Source: Streptomyces marokkonensis
GTDB taxonomy: Bacteria > Actinomycetota > Actinomycetes > Streptomycetales > Streptomycetaceae
Direction: 5' to 3'
Assembly (NCBI RefSeq): GCF_008312835.1
Contig: NZ_VSKS01000003.1
Span: 124,001 to 188,000, forward strand
Length of the DNA: 64,000 bases
Within the stretch, counting starts at the first letter, position 1. Each line of letters begins with the position of its first letter. The position numbers and the translations under genes were made by a program. The notes under the pieces were generated by a model that was given only the letters and a program-made list of their open reading frames with translations, did not search any database and was not told the DNA's origin. Below, one piece after another: positions 26,966-38,338 of this stretch.

Positions 26966-28078
26966 ATGACAGCAGCAGGGAAGCACCAGGTGAGCCGCGC
27001 GGAAACCTCACGCCGAGGCAGCCGGCCGAGTCGAGCGGGCATCAGGGACGTGGCCGCCGCCGCCGGAGTCTCCATCACGACCGTCTCCGACGCCCTCAAC
27101 GGCAAGGGCCGGCTCCCGGACGCCACCCGGCGCCACGTCCGCGAGGTGGCCGACAGACTCGGGTACCGTCCCTCGGCCGCCGCCCGTACGCTCCGCACCG
27201 GGAAGTCCGGACTCATCGGCCTGACCGTGACGACGTACGGGGATGAACCTTTCACCTTCACCGAGTTCGCGTACTTCGCGGAAATGGCGCGTGCCGCCAC
27301 CTCCGCCGCGCTCGCCCGCGGCTACGCCCTCGTCATCCTGCCCGCGACCTCCCGCCACGACGTGTGGTCCAACGTCGCCCTGGACGGCACGGTCGTCATC
27401 GACCCCTCCGACCAGGATCCGGTGGTCAGCGAGCTGGTCCGCCAGGGATTACCGGTCGTCTCCGACGGCCGCCCTGCCGGTTCGCTGCCGGTCACGGCCT
27501 GGGTCGACAACGACCACGAGGCCGCCGTCCTCGGCATCCTCGACCACCTCGCCGACGCCGGTGCCCGCCGCATCGGGCTGCTCACCGGCACGACCACCGA
27601 CACCTACACCCACCTGTCGACCACCGCCTATCTGCGCTGGTGCGAACGCGTGGGCCAGGATCCGGTGTACGAGGCCTACCCGGCGCACGATCCGTGCGCG
27701 GGCGCCGTCGCCGCCGACCGGCTGCTCGCCCGGCCGGACCGTCCCGACGCCGTCTACGGCCTCTTCGACCCCAACGGCACCGATCTGCTCGCCGCCGCCC
27801 GCCGTTACGGCCTGCGCGTCCCGGACGACCTGCTGCTCGTCTGCTGCAGCGAGTCCACCGTCTACGCCAGCACCGATCCTCCCGTCACCACGCTCTCCCT
27901 GAAGCCCCGCCGGATCGGCACGGCGGTGGTCCAGCTGCTGATCGACGCCATCGAGGGGGTCGATTCGGACCACCCGGTGGAGCAGGTCATACCGACCGAG
28001 CTGATCGTGCGCACCTCCTCACAGCGCCGGCCGCCCCGTACGACGGTCAGCCCGCCGAGGTCGCCGAAGGGGACGTGA
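26966..28078 (+). CDS. LacI-family transcriptional regulator (contains a TTA codon)
   Basis: 370 residues from ATG 26966, preceded by -10-like TACTAT and no clear SD. The N-terminal HTH is typical: IRDVAAAAGVSITTVSDALN then GKGRLPDATRRHV, followed by the hinge helix GYRPSAAARTLRTGK. A periplasmic-binding-protein fold fills residues 80-350 for sugar or other small ligands. Codon 162 is TTA (27449-27451, Leu in RQGLPVV), so translation should need the bldA tRNA and be tied to development. Target genes are not evident; its own upstream region and hisC are candidates. Confidence 0.88.
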   Translation: MTAAGKHQVSRAETSRRGSRPSRAGIRDVAAAAGVSITTVSDALNGKGRLPDATRRHVREVADRLGYRPSAAARTLRTGKSGLIGLTVTTYGDEPFTFTEFAYFAEMARAATSAALARGYALVILPATSRHDVWSNVALDGTVVIDPSDQDPVVSELVRQGLPVVSDGRPAGSLPVTAWVDNDHEAAVLGILDHLADAGARRIGLLTGTTTDTYTHLSTTAYLRWCERVGQDPVYEAYPAHDPCAGAVAADRLLARPDRPDAVYGLFDPNGTDLLAAARRYGLRVPDDLLLVCCSESTVYASTDPPVTTLSLKPRRIGTAVVQLLIDAIEGVDSDHPVEQVIPTELIVRTSSQRRPPRTTVSPPRSPKGT

Positions 28079-28371
28079 ACCGGGGACCCGCGAGGGCGTC
28101 CGACGGCCGCGCTCCGGAGGAAACGGGCCGGCCCCGGGGAGAAGGCGGGTCGGCCACCGCAGCGGGCGCGCGGTGAGGACGCGCACCCAGCGGTCGCAGA
28201 ACGACTCAAAAGGGGCGAAAGGCGCGGTGGACCGGAGTCTCGTTCCGATTCACCACCCCTGGGTCATCACACGGCGCGATCCGCATTCCTATGATGGGCC
28301 CACGACACCGCGGGCCGCTGCGACCAGGCAGTCCGATGCGGTGCAGATGCGGCGCGATGGTGGAGGGGTCG

Positions 28372-29448
28372 ATGACTCAGGGGGCCGGTCAGGGACCCGA
28401 GGTGGAGCGGACGGCGACGCTGCGCGACTTCCGGGTACCCGCGTACGTCCACGAGACCGGTCCGTATGCCCAGAGCACGCACCCCGGCGACGTCGTCCCG
28501 CCCGCCGAGGAGACCTACCCGGAGGGGTACACGCCCACCCAGCGGGACCTCCCCGTCATCAATCGGGGTGACACTGTCCAGGTGACCGTCGACCCCGCGT
28601 CCGTCCCCGCCCCGCAGTCCGCCACGGGCCAGGGACCGCTGTACGTGGTCGGCGACGTCCACGGCTATCTCGACGAACTGGTGGCCGCCCTCCAGGAGCA
28701 GGGTCTGCTCGACGCGGCGGGCCAGTGGTGCGCCGGCACCGCGCGGCTGTGGTTCCTGGGCGACTTCACCGACCGCGGCCCCGACGGCATCGGCGTCATC
28801 GACCTCGTGATGCGGCTGTCCGCCGAGGCCGCCGCGGCAGGCGGCTACTGCAAGGCGCTCATGGGCAACCACGAACTGCTGCTGCTCGGCGCCAAGCGGT
28901 TCGGCGACACCCCCGTCAACTCCGGGGCCGGCACCGCCACCTTCCAGGCGGCCTGGCTGCTCAACGGCGGACAGAAGACCGACATGGACCGCCTCCAGGA
29001 CCACCACCTGCAGTGGATGGCCCGCCTCGACGCCGTCGAGGAGGTCGACGGCCATCTGCTGCTCCACTCCGACACCACCGCCTACCTCGACTACGGCCAC
29101 TCCATCGAAGAGGTCAACGACACCGTCCGCGAGACGCTGACCCGCAACGACGCGGACGAGGTCTGGGACCTGTTCCGCAAGTTCACCAAGCGGTTCTCCT
29201 TCCGCGACGAGGGCGGCGCCGACGCGGTGCGCTCCCTACTGGATACGTACGGCGGCACCCGGGTCGTTCACGGCCACAGCCCGATCCCGTATCTGCTGGG
29301 CGAAGTCGGGTCCGAGGACGGCGAGGACGACAGCGGCCCCGTGGTCGCCGGACCGCACGTCTACGCCGACGGTCTCGCCATCGCGATGGACGGCGGGGTC
29401 ACCATGGCCGGAAAACTGCTGGTCCAGCAACTGCCGCTGAACGTCTGA
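28372..29448 (+). CDS. Calcineurin-like metallophosphoesterase (PPP type)
   Basis: 358 residues from ATG 28372, with GGAGGGG upstream. After about 85 variable residues the phosphoesterase core has all metal-site motifs: GDVHGYLDEL, GDFTDRGPDG, GNHELLLLG and VHGHSPI. This is the set of PPP-family Ser/Thr phosphatases and ApaH-like enzymes. No signal peptide, so it is cytoplasmic. It precedes a two-TM protein and a TerD-VWA protein. Metallophosphoesterases and VWA proteins recur in published Ter-associated stress systems, which makes a functional link possible but unproven. Confidence 0.86.
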   Translation: MTQGAGQGPEVERTATLRDFRVPAYVHETGPYAQSTHPGDVVPPAEETYPEGYTPTQRDLPVINRGDTVQVTVDPASVPAPQSATGQGPLYVVGDVHGYLDELVAALQEQGLLDAAGQWCAGTARLWFLGDFTDRGPDGIGVIDLVMRLSAEAAAAGGYCKALMGNHELLLLGAKRFGDTPVNSGAGTATFQAAWLLNGGQKTDMDRLQDHHLQWMARLDAVEEVDGHLLLHSDTTAYLDYGHSIEEVNDTVRETLTRNDADEVWDLFRKFTKRFSFRDEGGADAVRSLLDTYGGTRVVHGHSPIPYLLGEVGSEDGEDDSGPVVAGPHVYADGLAIAMDGGVTMAGKLLVQQLPLNV

Positions 29449-29637
29449 GCGTTCGACGGGCCGCGTTCCGGCGGCCCGCGGCCGCACCGCGAGAGCGGCA
29501 ATTTCGGTAAACCCCCTGTCACCGCGCGCCGTCACCGCTCTACCATCGGCTTATCCGTAGCAGGCTCCCCTCCGTTTCTGCCCGACGGCTCGTCAGCATG
29601 CCGAGCCCCAAGCCCTACGGAGCATCGGGGGATGCAC

Positions 29638-30501
29638 ATGAACAGCGTTCCGCAGCACCTGCTGAACGAGGACCGCCAGGAATACGAGCGGATTCTCGAT
29701 GAGGCGCTGCGCTCCGCACCACACAACCCGCAACTGGCCGCCGTCGGACAGCGGCTCAACTCCGAACAACTGCGCACGATGGCGCTCAACGCCACCGCGA
29801 TCGTCACGGCGGCCGCGGCGACCGAGTACCAGCACTACGTGAAGGTCCGCGAGGAACTGCGCCGGCCCCCGGCGCCGTCCACCCCGACCGGCCGCGAGTC
29901 CGGCTCCACCGAGCCGGACACGGGCGCGGCGGGGTTCGCCGTCACCATGGGGGAGGTCGCCGAGACCGCGGGTGCGGGCGCCGTGGCCGTGGTCGCCGTC
30001 CTGGCACCCGTACTGGCCGGAACCGCCGCCGCGATCTTCCTGCTCGTCGGATACATCCTGCGGATGCTCGACCCCGGGGCCGCGTTCGCCCGGACCATGC
30101 TCACCACCGGGTGGGTGTTCGGCGCGGTGACGGCGGTCGCCGTCCTCGTCGCCGCCGTGGGTCTGCTGCTCACCGCGCTGCGCAACAAGCCCTCGGCGCT
30201 CGGCGGCCCGTACCGCGAGCTCGACGGGGAGGTGAAGCGGGCCAGGGACGCCTGGCGCGAGGCCCTGCTGGAGCGGGGCATCATCCCGTTCCTGCGGGAC
30301 GCGCTCACCGACCCGGCGACGGCCTCCGCGCTGCAGCGCACGGCGCCGCCCGCGCCGGCCAGTCGTATGCCGCACCTCGGGTACGACCGGCCGGGCTTCT
30401 CCAGCCCCGACGAGGGCTCGGCCCGTGGCACACGGCCGAGCTACTCCAGTCCGGACTACTCGAGCCCGGACTTCGGAGGGCCGGAACACCAGCCGGAGTA
30501 G
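29638..30501 (+). CDS. Membrane protein of unknown function with two central helices
   Basis: 287 residues from ATG 29638, placed six bases after GGGGG; ATG 29632 is the alternative. An N-terminal helical domain (residues 1-75) precedes a Pro/Thr linker. Two hydrophobic segments follow: about 100-140 ([20 protein letters not shown]...) and about 155-182 ([20 protein letters not shown]). An amphipathic region with [20 protein letters not shown] comes next, and the tail is rich in Ser, Pro and Tyr with repeated YSSPD. I do not recognise the family. It lies between the phosphatase and the convergent TerD-VWA gene. Confidence 0.75.
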   Translation: MNSVPQHLLNEDRQEYERILDEALRSAPHNPQLAAVGQRLNSEQLRTMALNATAIVTAAAATEYQHYVKVREELRRPPAPSTPTGRESGSTEPDTGAAGFAVTMGEVAETAGAGAVAVVAVLAPVLAGTAAAIFLLVGYILRMLDPGAAFARTMLTTGWVFGAVTAVAVLVAAVGLLLTALRNKPSALGGPYRELDGEVKRARDAWREALLERGIIPFLRDALTDPATASALQRTAPPAPASRMPHLGYDRPGFSSPDEGSARGTRPSYSSPDYSSPDFGGPEHQPE

Positions 30502-30641
30502 CCGGACCGTCCGGACGGCCGGTGGCCCGTCCGTCGGCTTGCGCTCTCCGGGTCGGGGGCGCGAGCCGGGTGGATGGGCCGGATCCGAGCGGCGGGCCGC
30601 ACGGCTGGTCCAGGGGCGGATTCGCGACGCGCCGGCGGCGC

Positions 30642-32027
30642 TCAGAGGATGCCCGCACGTCCCGCGGCCGTGATCCACAGCGGGAACTCGGACAGCAGCC
30701 GGTCGTACAGCTCCGGGTCCGGGACGGTGCTGATGTCGTCCACGGCGAAGAAGCCGACGTTGTCCACGCGGCGCCCGGGCAGCGTGTCGAACCGCTCCAG
30801 CACGCCGTAGTTGGACTTGCCCAGTCCCACGAACTGCCAGAAGACGGGTTCCTCCACGGCCTCGCGGAGCTCGCGCTCGATCTCCTTGTTGCGGTAGACG
30901 CCGCCGTCGGAGAAGAACAGGACCAGCGTCGGAGCGGACGCCGGGTTGTCCCGGACGAACGCGCGCACCTCGGCGATGACCTTCTGCTCCTCGTTCTGGA
31001 TGCCGACGTCCCGCATGTCGACCTGGCTCGGCTCCAGTCCCTTCTTGCGCCCGCGCCGGAAGAGGCCCACCTCCCCCACGCGCACGTGCAGCCGCAGCCA
31101 CTCGGGAAGCTCCCCGAGCCGCAGGTCCGGCAACCGCGCCGGGTTCGAGGCGAAGGTCCACGCCTGCATCTCCCCGTCGTCGTCCAGTTGCGCGGCGACC
31201 GCGGCCATCCGCTCGACGACATCGGCCACGACGCCCTTGGAGTACAGGAACGACATGGACCCGGAGGCGTCCAGGACGAGGACGACGCGCGCGGTGATCC
31301 CGGTGGCCCCGTGCTTGCGGAGACTGACCGCCACCTGCTCCTTGCGCAGGGACAACCGCTTGCGCATGTCGACGGGCAGCCGCTCCTCGCCCTTGGTGAG
31401 ACGGGGGGCGGTGGGTCGAGGAACGGGGGCCTGGGCGGGCGCGGGCGGCGGCGGGGGAACCGGAGAGGCCACGGGTGCGGCGGCCACCGGGGAGGGTTCG
31501 TCCACGGTGATGCCGAAGTCCGTGGCCAGCCCGGCGAGCCCGGAGGCGTACCCCTGCCCCACCGCGCGGAACTTCCACTTCCCCTGCCGCCGGTACAGCT
31601 CACCTCCGATGAAGGCGGTCTCGGTCCCCGCGGCCATGTCGAACCGGGCCAGCTCGGTCCCCGTCCCGGCGTCGAGCAGCCTGAGCACCAGCCCCGGCAC
31701 CTGGCCGAACGTCCCACCGTCGGCCGACGCGCACAGCACGATCCGTTCGACGGCCGGTTCGACCGCGCCCAGCGTCACCTCCACGGAGTCGGTCGCGGCA
31801 CCGGCGGCGTTCCGCTTCCCGAGATGCGTCACGGCGTCCGAGGCGTGACGGGGCTGGTTGTAGAAGACGAAGTCCGTGTCGTCCCGCACCCGCCCGGCCT
31901 CCGTCAGCAGCAGCGCGGAGGCGTCGATGTCGGGCACCCCGGGCCCGGCCGCCCAAGCGAGCTCGACACGCACCACGGAGGCCTCGACGGAAAGATTGGA
32001 TCCCTTGCTCATCGAACTCGCTGTCAT
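30642..32027 (-). CDS. TerD-domain protein fused to a von Willebrand factor A domain
   Basis: 461 residues; ATG 32027 is chosen, with ATG 32012 (MSKGSNLS, the usual TerD start) as alternative. Residues 6-178 are a TerD domain with the Ca2+-binding segment [11 protein letters not shown] and the C-terminal strand [15 protein letters not shown] Pro/Ala-rich linker (180-210) leads to a VWA domain (about 245-440) with an intact MIDAS start DASGSMS (Asp253, Ser255, Ser257). TerD proteins belong to the tellurite/stress Ter network, and VWA domains mediate metal-dependent binding. Domain order is seen; the partner is unknown. Confidence 0.88.
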   Translation of the reverse strand: MTASSMSKGSNLSVEASVVRVELAWAAGPGVPDIDASALLLTEAGRVRDDTDFVFYNQPRHASDAVTHLGKRNAAGAATDSVEVTLGAVEPAVERIVLCASADGGTFGQVPGLVLRLLDAGTGTELARFDMAAGTETAFIGGELYRRQGKWKFRAVGQGYASGLAGLATDFGITVDEPSPVAAAPVASPVPPPPPAPAQAPVPRPTAPRLTKGEERLPVDMRKRLSLRKEQVAVSLRKHGATGITARVVLVLDASGSMSFLYSKGVVADVVERMAAVAAQLDDDGEMQAWTFASNPARLPDLRLGELPEWLRLHVRVGEVGLFRRGRKKGLEPSQVDMRDVGIQNEEQKVIAEVRAFVRDNPASAPTLVLFFSDGGVYRNKEIERELREAVEEPVFWQFVGLGKSNYGVLERFDTLPGRRVDNVGFFAVDDISTVPDPELYDRLLSEFPLWITAAGRAGIL

Positions 32028-32126
32028 GGGCCCAGTCTGCCCACCCGCGCCGGCGAAGACGAGGGGAACCCTCCCCACGGGAGCGGCGTCCGTCACGGGC
32101 ACCGCTCCCGCTGCCCCACCGGAAGC

Positions 32127-34092
<1,966 letters not shown>

Positions 34093-34178
34093 CGCGTTGT
34101 ACAAAAGGTGCCTCCACGCTAGCGTGATTTCTGGCGCGGTGAACAGAGGGCCCCCTTCGTTCTTGCGATGATCGGTCG

Positions 34179-35585
34179 GTGACCCCGACTCAGCCTCCTC
34201 CGTTTCCGCCGCCCGACCCTCCGCACGGCACAGGCGCCGCGAGCGGGCACGGACACAGTCACAGCCACGGCCCGGCGGCTCCCGTCTCCCAGCATCTGCG
34301 CAAAGTCATCGCGGCGATCCTGATCCCGTTCGCCGCGGCGGTGCTGATCGGTCTCGCGGTGCTGTGGCCGGGCGGCGCCCCGGCTCACGAACGCACCGGT
34401 GTGGGCTTCGACCGGCAGACACAGCAGGCCACGGTCACCAAGGTGGTGGAGGTGAGCTGCCAGTCCGTGAACGCCTCCGGCGGCGTCCCGACCGGTGACA
34501 CCTCCACCGCCGAGGGTTCCTCCGCCCAGCAGCAGGCGGACGGTACCTGCAAGAAGGCGACGATCAGGGTCGACACCGGCGACGACAAGGGCCGTACGTT
34601 CGACGAGATCGTGCAGCCGGACCAGTCCCGGCAGCTGAGCGAGGGTCAGGAGGTCGTGGTCGCCTACGAGCCCTCCGCGCCCGAGGACCTGCAGTACTCG
34701 GTCACCGACGTGAACCGGCGCTTCCCCCTCGCGCTGCTCGCCGGCATCTTCGCGCTCGCCGTCGTGGCGGTCGGGCGGCTGCGCGGCGTCATGGCGCTGG
34801 TGGCCCTGACGATCAGCTTCCTGGTGCTGAACTTCTTCATCCTCCCGGCCATCCTGCAGGGGTCGAACCCGCTGGTCGTGGCGGTGGTGGGGGCGAGCGC
34901 GATCATGCTGGTCGGCCTGTATCTCTGTCACGGGCCGTCGGCCCGTACCTCGGTGGCGGTGCTCGGCACCCTCATCTCGCTGCTGCTGATCGGCATTCTG
35001 GGGTCGGTGTTCATCGGCTGGGCCGCGCTCACCGGCAACACCGACGACAACACCGGTCTGATCCACGGGCTGTATCCCGAGATCGACATGAGCGGCCTGC
35101 TGCTGGCCGGCGTCATCATCGGTTCGCTGGGTGTGCTCGACGACGTGACGGTGACGCAGACGTCCGCGGTCTGGGAGCTGCACGAGGCCAATCCGTCGAT
35201 GGGCCGGCGCGGGCTGTACCGCGCGGGCATCCGGATCGGCCGCGACCACATCGCGTCCGTGGTCAACACGCTGGTCCTCGCCTATGCGGGCGCCGCGCTG
35301 CCGTTGCTGCTGCTGTTCTCCATCGCGCAGAGCGGCGTGGGGACGGTCACCAACAGCGAGCTGGTCGCGGAGGAGATCGTGCGCACCCTGATCGGCTCGA
35401 TCGGTCTGGTGGCCTCGGTGCCGGTCACCACGGCCCTGGCCGCGCTGGTCGTGTCAGCCGACCGTCCGACGGCTCGGACGCCGGGACAGGGACGGGAGCA
35501 GGGCCGGAGCCAGGGGCACCCACCGGTGCCGGACGCCCGGTCGGCTCCGGGCCGCGGCGGGAGGGGCAGGCGCCGCAAGCGCTGA
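34179..35585 (+). CDS. YibE/F family integral membrane protein
   Basis: 468 residues from GTG 34179. A His-rich N-terminus (GHGHSHSHG) precedes the first helix (about 46-70). An extracytoplasmic domain (about 75-185), with two Cys in VSCQSV and GTCKKA that could form a disulphide, is followed by seven or eight helices containing the YibE/F signature GVLDDVTVTQTS. The tail is basic and Arg/Gly rich. The function of this family is not known. It is divergent from thiC across the riboswitch region and converges on ssgA. Confidence 0.85.
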   Translation: MTPTQPPPFPPPDPPHGTGAASGHGHSHSHGPAAPVSQHLRKVIAAILIPFAAAVLIGLAVLWPGGAPAHERTGVGFDRQTQQATVTKVVEVSCQSVNASGGVPTGDTSTAEGSSAQQQADGTCKKATIRVDTGDDKGRTFDEIVQPDQSRQLSEGQEVVVAYEPSAPEDLQYSVTDVNRRFPLALLAGIFALAVVAVGRLRGVMALVALTISFLVLNFFILPAILQGSNPLVVAVVGASAIMLVGLYLCHGPSARTSVAVLGTLISLLLIGILGSVFIGWAALTGNTDDNTGLIHGLYPEIDMSGLLLAGVIIGSLGVLDDVTVTQTSAVWELHEANPSMGRRGLYRAGIRIGRDHIASVVNTLVLAYAGAALPLLLLFSIAQSGVGTVTNSELVAEEIVRTLIGSIGLVASVPVTTALAALVVSADRPTARTPGQGREQGRSQGHPPVPDARSAPGRGGRGRRRKR

Positions 35586-35599
35586 TACCCGTCGAGCGG

Positions 35600-35625
35600 G
35601 GCGGAACGCGCTGAAGCGTTCCGCC
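35600..35625. terminator. Bidirectional terminator between YibE/F gene and ssgA
   Basis: Perfect ten-base stem GGCGGAACGC (35600-35609) / GCGTTCCGCC (35616-35625), loop GCTGAA, between two convergent genes. Confidence 0.65.
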
Positions 35626-35653
35626 ACCGGCCCACCCGCCCGGTGGGACGCCT

Positions 35654-36088
35654 TCAGCCGGCGCCCTGCTCCGCGAGGATCCGGTCGAGTGCGTCGTCGA
35701 GGTGGGCGTCGAAGTCGGCGAGCGCACCTTCCTGGCCCAGCGGCACCAGCTTGTCGGTGCGGTCGAGGAACGCCACGAGCGGGGCGGTCGACGAACGGAA
35801 CAGCGCCTGGTCGTTTCCGACCTGGAGCCGGATGAGCACCTCGCCCAGCATGTCCGCGTCGACCGGCGAGACGCGGACGTCCCCCTCACCGCACGGCCGG
35901 CCGACACCGTCGATCAGCAGTTCCCGGCCGAACGCCCAGGTCACAGGAGCGTCCCCGGGCAAGTGGAAGGTCAGGCGCACGGCGTAGGGATCACAGGTGT
36001 CGTAGCGCAGCTCCACCGGGATGCGGAAGGACAGCTCCTCCGACACGAGAAAGCTCATCATGACCTCTGCCTGTACGGATTCGCGCAT
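35654..36088 (-). CDS. ssgA: Sporulation-specific cell division activator SsgA
   Basis: 144 residues, recognised by near-identity of its N-terminus (MRESVQAEVMMSFLVSEELS) and the core FHLPGDAPVTWAFGRELL to S. coelicolor SsgA. SsgA is a SALP-family protein that controls septum-site localisation and recruits SsgB before FtsZ ring formation in aerial hyphae. It contains no TTA codon. It lies directly downstream of ssgR, 98 bases away on the same strand. That gap should contain the SsgR-dependent promoter, since SsgR is the known activator of ssgA in S. coelicolor. Confidence 0.97.
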   Translation of the reverse strand: MRESVQAEVMMSFLVSEELSFRIPVELRYDTCDPYAVRLTFHLPGDAPVTWAFGRELLIDGVGRPCGEGDVRVSPVDADMLGEVLIRLQVGNDQALFRSSTAPLVAFLDRTDKLVPLGQEGALADFDAHLDDALDRILAEQGAG

Positions 36089-36186
36089 CGCCTACCCCGT
36101 CATTTGCCGCGGACTGGCCGGGCACGGACTCTGACACCACATGGAATCTTGCTGAACGTACACAGCAGATCACAAGGAGTGAGTTT

Positions 36187-37017
36187 TCAGATACTGATAG
36201 ACAGCGCCAGCGACCCGAGCAGGCGCCCCAGTTCGGCCTGCAGATGCCGGGCCGCGGGGACCAGCCGGTCGGCCTGATGTGCGGGCAGGGAGATGGCCAC
36301 CGAGGCCGCCGTGGTGCCCACGGTGATCGGGATCGCCGCGCACACCGCCCCGAGGGCGTACTCCTGGCGCTCCGTGACCAGCTCCATGCGCCGGGTCCGG
36401 TCCAGGCGTCTGAGCAGACTGTGATCGTCGCGCACGGTGTACGGCGTGACGGGACGCACGGGATAGCGGTCCAGGTGGTCGCGGCGTGCCTCCTCGCCGA
36501 GCTGGGAGAGCAGGCACTGCCCGATGGCGTGGGCGTGGCCGGTCTCCCGGAAGTCGGCCCACTCCTCGACCGCGGGGTTGCCCGGCGTGTCGGCGACGCA
36601 GACCACGTCGATCTCGCCCTCGCGGTACACCGCGTAGTACACGGGGACACCGATCGCGTCCCGCCAGCGCGCGAGGGTGTCGACGACCTTGCTGCGACGT
36701 TTCTGCTGTGCTCCGCTGCCGCTCAGCCGCTCAGCGGCCTCCCCCAGGAAGAACAGCCCCTTGTCCCGGCGCAGATAACCCTCGTGCACCAGGGTGCGCA
36801 GCAGGTGGTAGGTGGTGGGGAGCGCCAGTCCGGTCTCGCGGGCCAGTTGCTTGGCGGGCGCCCCGTACTCGTGGCCGGCGACGGTCTCCAGCAGGCGCAT
36901 GGCCCGCTGGACGGATCCGATGAGGGTCGCACCGGGCGCCGGTGCGGGGCACGCCGGGGAGCGGGGCTGTGAGGGGACCGCGGGCAGATGCGCGGAGGCG
37001 GTGCCAGTCGTGGCCAA
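36187..37017 (-). CDS. ssgR: IclR-family activator SsgR
   Basis: 276 residues starting at TTG 37017, justified by GGGAGTGACCC just upstream and no better in-frame codon. After a Pro/Ala-rich leader (1-30) comes an IclR winged helix (about 32-100, SVQRAMRLLETVAGHEYG and ALPTTYHLLRTL). An effector-binding domain (about 110-265) follows. Position immediately upstream of ssgA on the same strand identifies it as SsgR, the developmental activator of ssgA. The rare TTG start could limit its amount. Confidence 0.92.
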   Translation of the reverse strand: MATTGTASAHLPAVPSQPRSPACPAPAPGATLIGSVQRAMRLLETVAGHEYGAPAKQLARETGLALPTTYHLLRTLVHEGYLRRDKGLFFLGEAAERLSGSGAQQKRRSKVVDTLARWRDAIGVPVYYAVYREGEIDVVCVADTPGNPAVEEWADFRETGHAHAIGQCLLSQLGEEARRDHLDRYPVRPVTPYTVRDDHSLLRRLDRTRRMELVTERQEYALGAVCAAIPITVGTTAASVAISLPAHQADRLVPAARHLQAELGRLLGSLALSISI

Positions 37018-37210
37018 GGGTCACTCCCGAAACGCGAGGGGGCAGCCCGTGCGGGGAACACGGGTGGGGGTCGCCGCTCGCGGGGATCGTCCCCGCGTCG
37101 AGTTTCGGACTCTAACGGGCCCTCACCGCACGCAGACGGCCCGCCGGAGAAACTTCCCCCGCCCGAGGGAACCGGCGATTCCTGTTACCGCCTCACCGGT
37201 CCCCCTCATC

Positions 37211-37423
37211 TCACCAGTCGCCGCGCGACGAGGAACTCGACGTGAACTTGCGTACGACGTAGATCAGGCCGCCGACCAGCGCCACGAACACCAGCAGCTT
37301 GAAGAGCAGTCCGATCACGAAGCCGACCACGCTCGCAATCAGCCCGCCGAACACCACCAGAGCGATGACCGGCACCGCGATCCACTTCACCCACCACGGC
37401 AGTCCCGCGAAGATCTCTCGCAT
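37211..37423 (-). CDS. Small two-helix membrane protein (Streptomyces DUF5326-like)
   Basis: 70 residues from ATG 37423 (AAGGGCG upstream; an earlier start adds ten residues). The sequence is almost wholly hydrophobic: FAGLPWWVKWIAVPVIALVV, then a second helix LLFKLLVFVALVGGLIYVV, ending in a charged Ser-rich tail SSSSSRGDW. Two helices with a Gly-Leu turn predict a hairpin membrane protein. Such small proteins are conserved across Streptomyces under the name DUF5326; I recall the family but could not check. No role is known. Confidence 0.75.
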   Translation of the reverse strand: MREIFAGLPWWVKWIAVPVIALVVFGGLIASVVGFVIGLLFKLLVFVALVGGLIYVVRKFTSSSSSRGDW

Positions 37424-37573
37424 CGCCCTTGTCCTTACTTCTCCGCCCGTCACGTGCCGGGTCGCGTCAGATGATGTCCTGCACCCGATGCTAGGGCGGC
37501 GGGTGGCCCGGCGGGGGCGTCGGATCCCTTGTCCTCCCCTGACCGATCCCCTAGGGAACCCCGAGTGCCCGGC

Positions 37574-37891
37574 TCAGCTCTCGGGCGGAGAGAACACCAC
37601 CAGAACCCGCAGATCCTCGCTGATGTGGTGGAACTTGTGGGCCACGCCCGCCGGTACGTACACGACGCTGCCGCGCGCCACCTGCGTGGTCTCCAGGCCC
37701 ACCGTGATCGACGCGCGGCCGCTGACGACGAAGTACACCTCGTCCTGCTGGTGCGGCTGCTGCGGATCCTGGGCACCCGCGTCCAGGGCGTAGAGGCCGA
37801 CCGACATGTTCCGCTCCCGCAGGAACTGCAGGTAAGCCCCGTCGTTGGCGGCCCGCTCCGCCTCCAGTTCGTCCAGCCGGAATGCCTTCAT
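37574..37891 (-). CDS. Small cupin-domain protein
   Basis: 105 residues from ATG 37891. It is a single cupin barrel: motif 1 contains HQQDEVYFVVSG (metal-binding His/Glu), motif 2 ends VYVPAGVAHKFHHIS. A metal site of two or three His plus Glu is therefore plausible. Substrate or signalling role is unknown. It has no operon partner on its strand and is separated by 150 bases from the small membrane gene downstream. Confidence 0.82.
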   Translation of the reverse strand: MKAFRLDELEAERAANDGAYLQFLRERNMSVGLYALDAGAQDPQQPHQQDEVYFVVSGRASITVGLETTQVARGSVVYVPAGVAHKFHHISEDLRVLVVFSPPES

Positions 37892-37951
37892 CTTCTGGTC
37901 CCGCCCCTGCCTCACTGCTCAAGCCCGATCGTGTCTGCCACGATCAGACAC

Positions 37952-38338
37952 ATGATGAATTTCCTAGTCAAGACGATCGCCAACGCGGGCGCCCTCGCGG
38001 TCGCGGTGTGGCTGCTCGACAAGATCACCCTGACCGGTGACAGCACGGGCAAGGAGATCGGCACCCTGCTCCTGGTCGCTCTGCTCTTCGGCCTGGTGAA
38101 CTTCCTGGTCAAGCCGGTCGTGCAGCTCCTGAGCCTCCCCCTGCTCATTCTGACGCTCGGACTGTTCACCCTGGTGGTGAACGCGCTGATGCTGCTGCTC
38201 ACCTCCTGGCTCGCCGACCAGCTCGACCTGAGCTTCCACGTGGAGGGCTTCTGGACGGCCGTACTCGGTGGCCTGATCATCTCCGTCGTCTCCTGGGCGC
38301 TCAACGTCGTCCTGCCCGACGGGGACCGAGCGCGATGA
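37952..38338 (+). CDS. Phage-holin-family (superfamily IV) four-helix membrane protein
   Basis: 128 residues from ATG 37952 (ATG 37955 equally possible). Four membrane helices are evident: FLVKTIANAGALAVAVWLL, LLLVALLFGLVNFLVKPVV, LLSLPLLILTLGLFTLVVNA, and FWTAVLGGLIISVVSWALNV. The pattern NFLVKPVVQLLSLPL is the signature of the mycobacteriophage-holin/YvlD-like family. In chromosomes these proteins are not lytic holins and their role is open. Its stop overlaps the start of the next gene (ATGA), so it is translationally coupled to the tyrosine phosphatase. Confidence 0.85.
   Translation: MMNFLVKTIANAGALAVAVWLLDKITLTGDSTGKEIGTLLLVALLFGLVNFLVKPVVQLLSLPLLILTLGLFTLVVNALMLLLTSWLADQLDLSFHVEGFWTAVLGGLIISVVSWALNVVLPDGDRAR

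Noticed and set aside
30507-30518. Palindrome CCGTCCGGACGG between convergent genes as terminator
   Set aside because: Too short and without a loop; not enough for a call.
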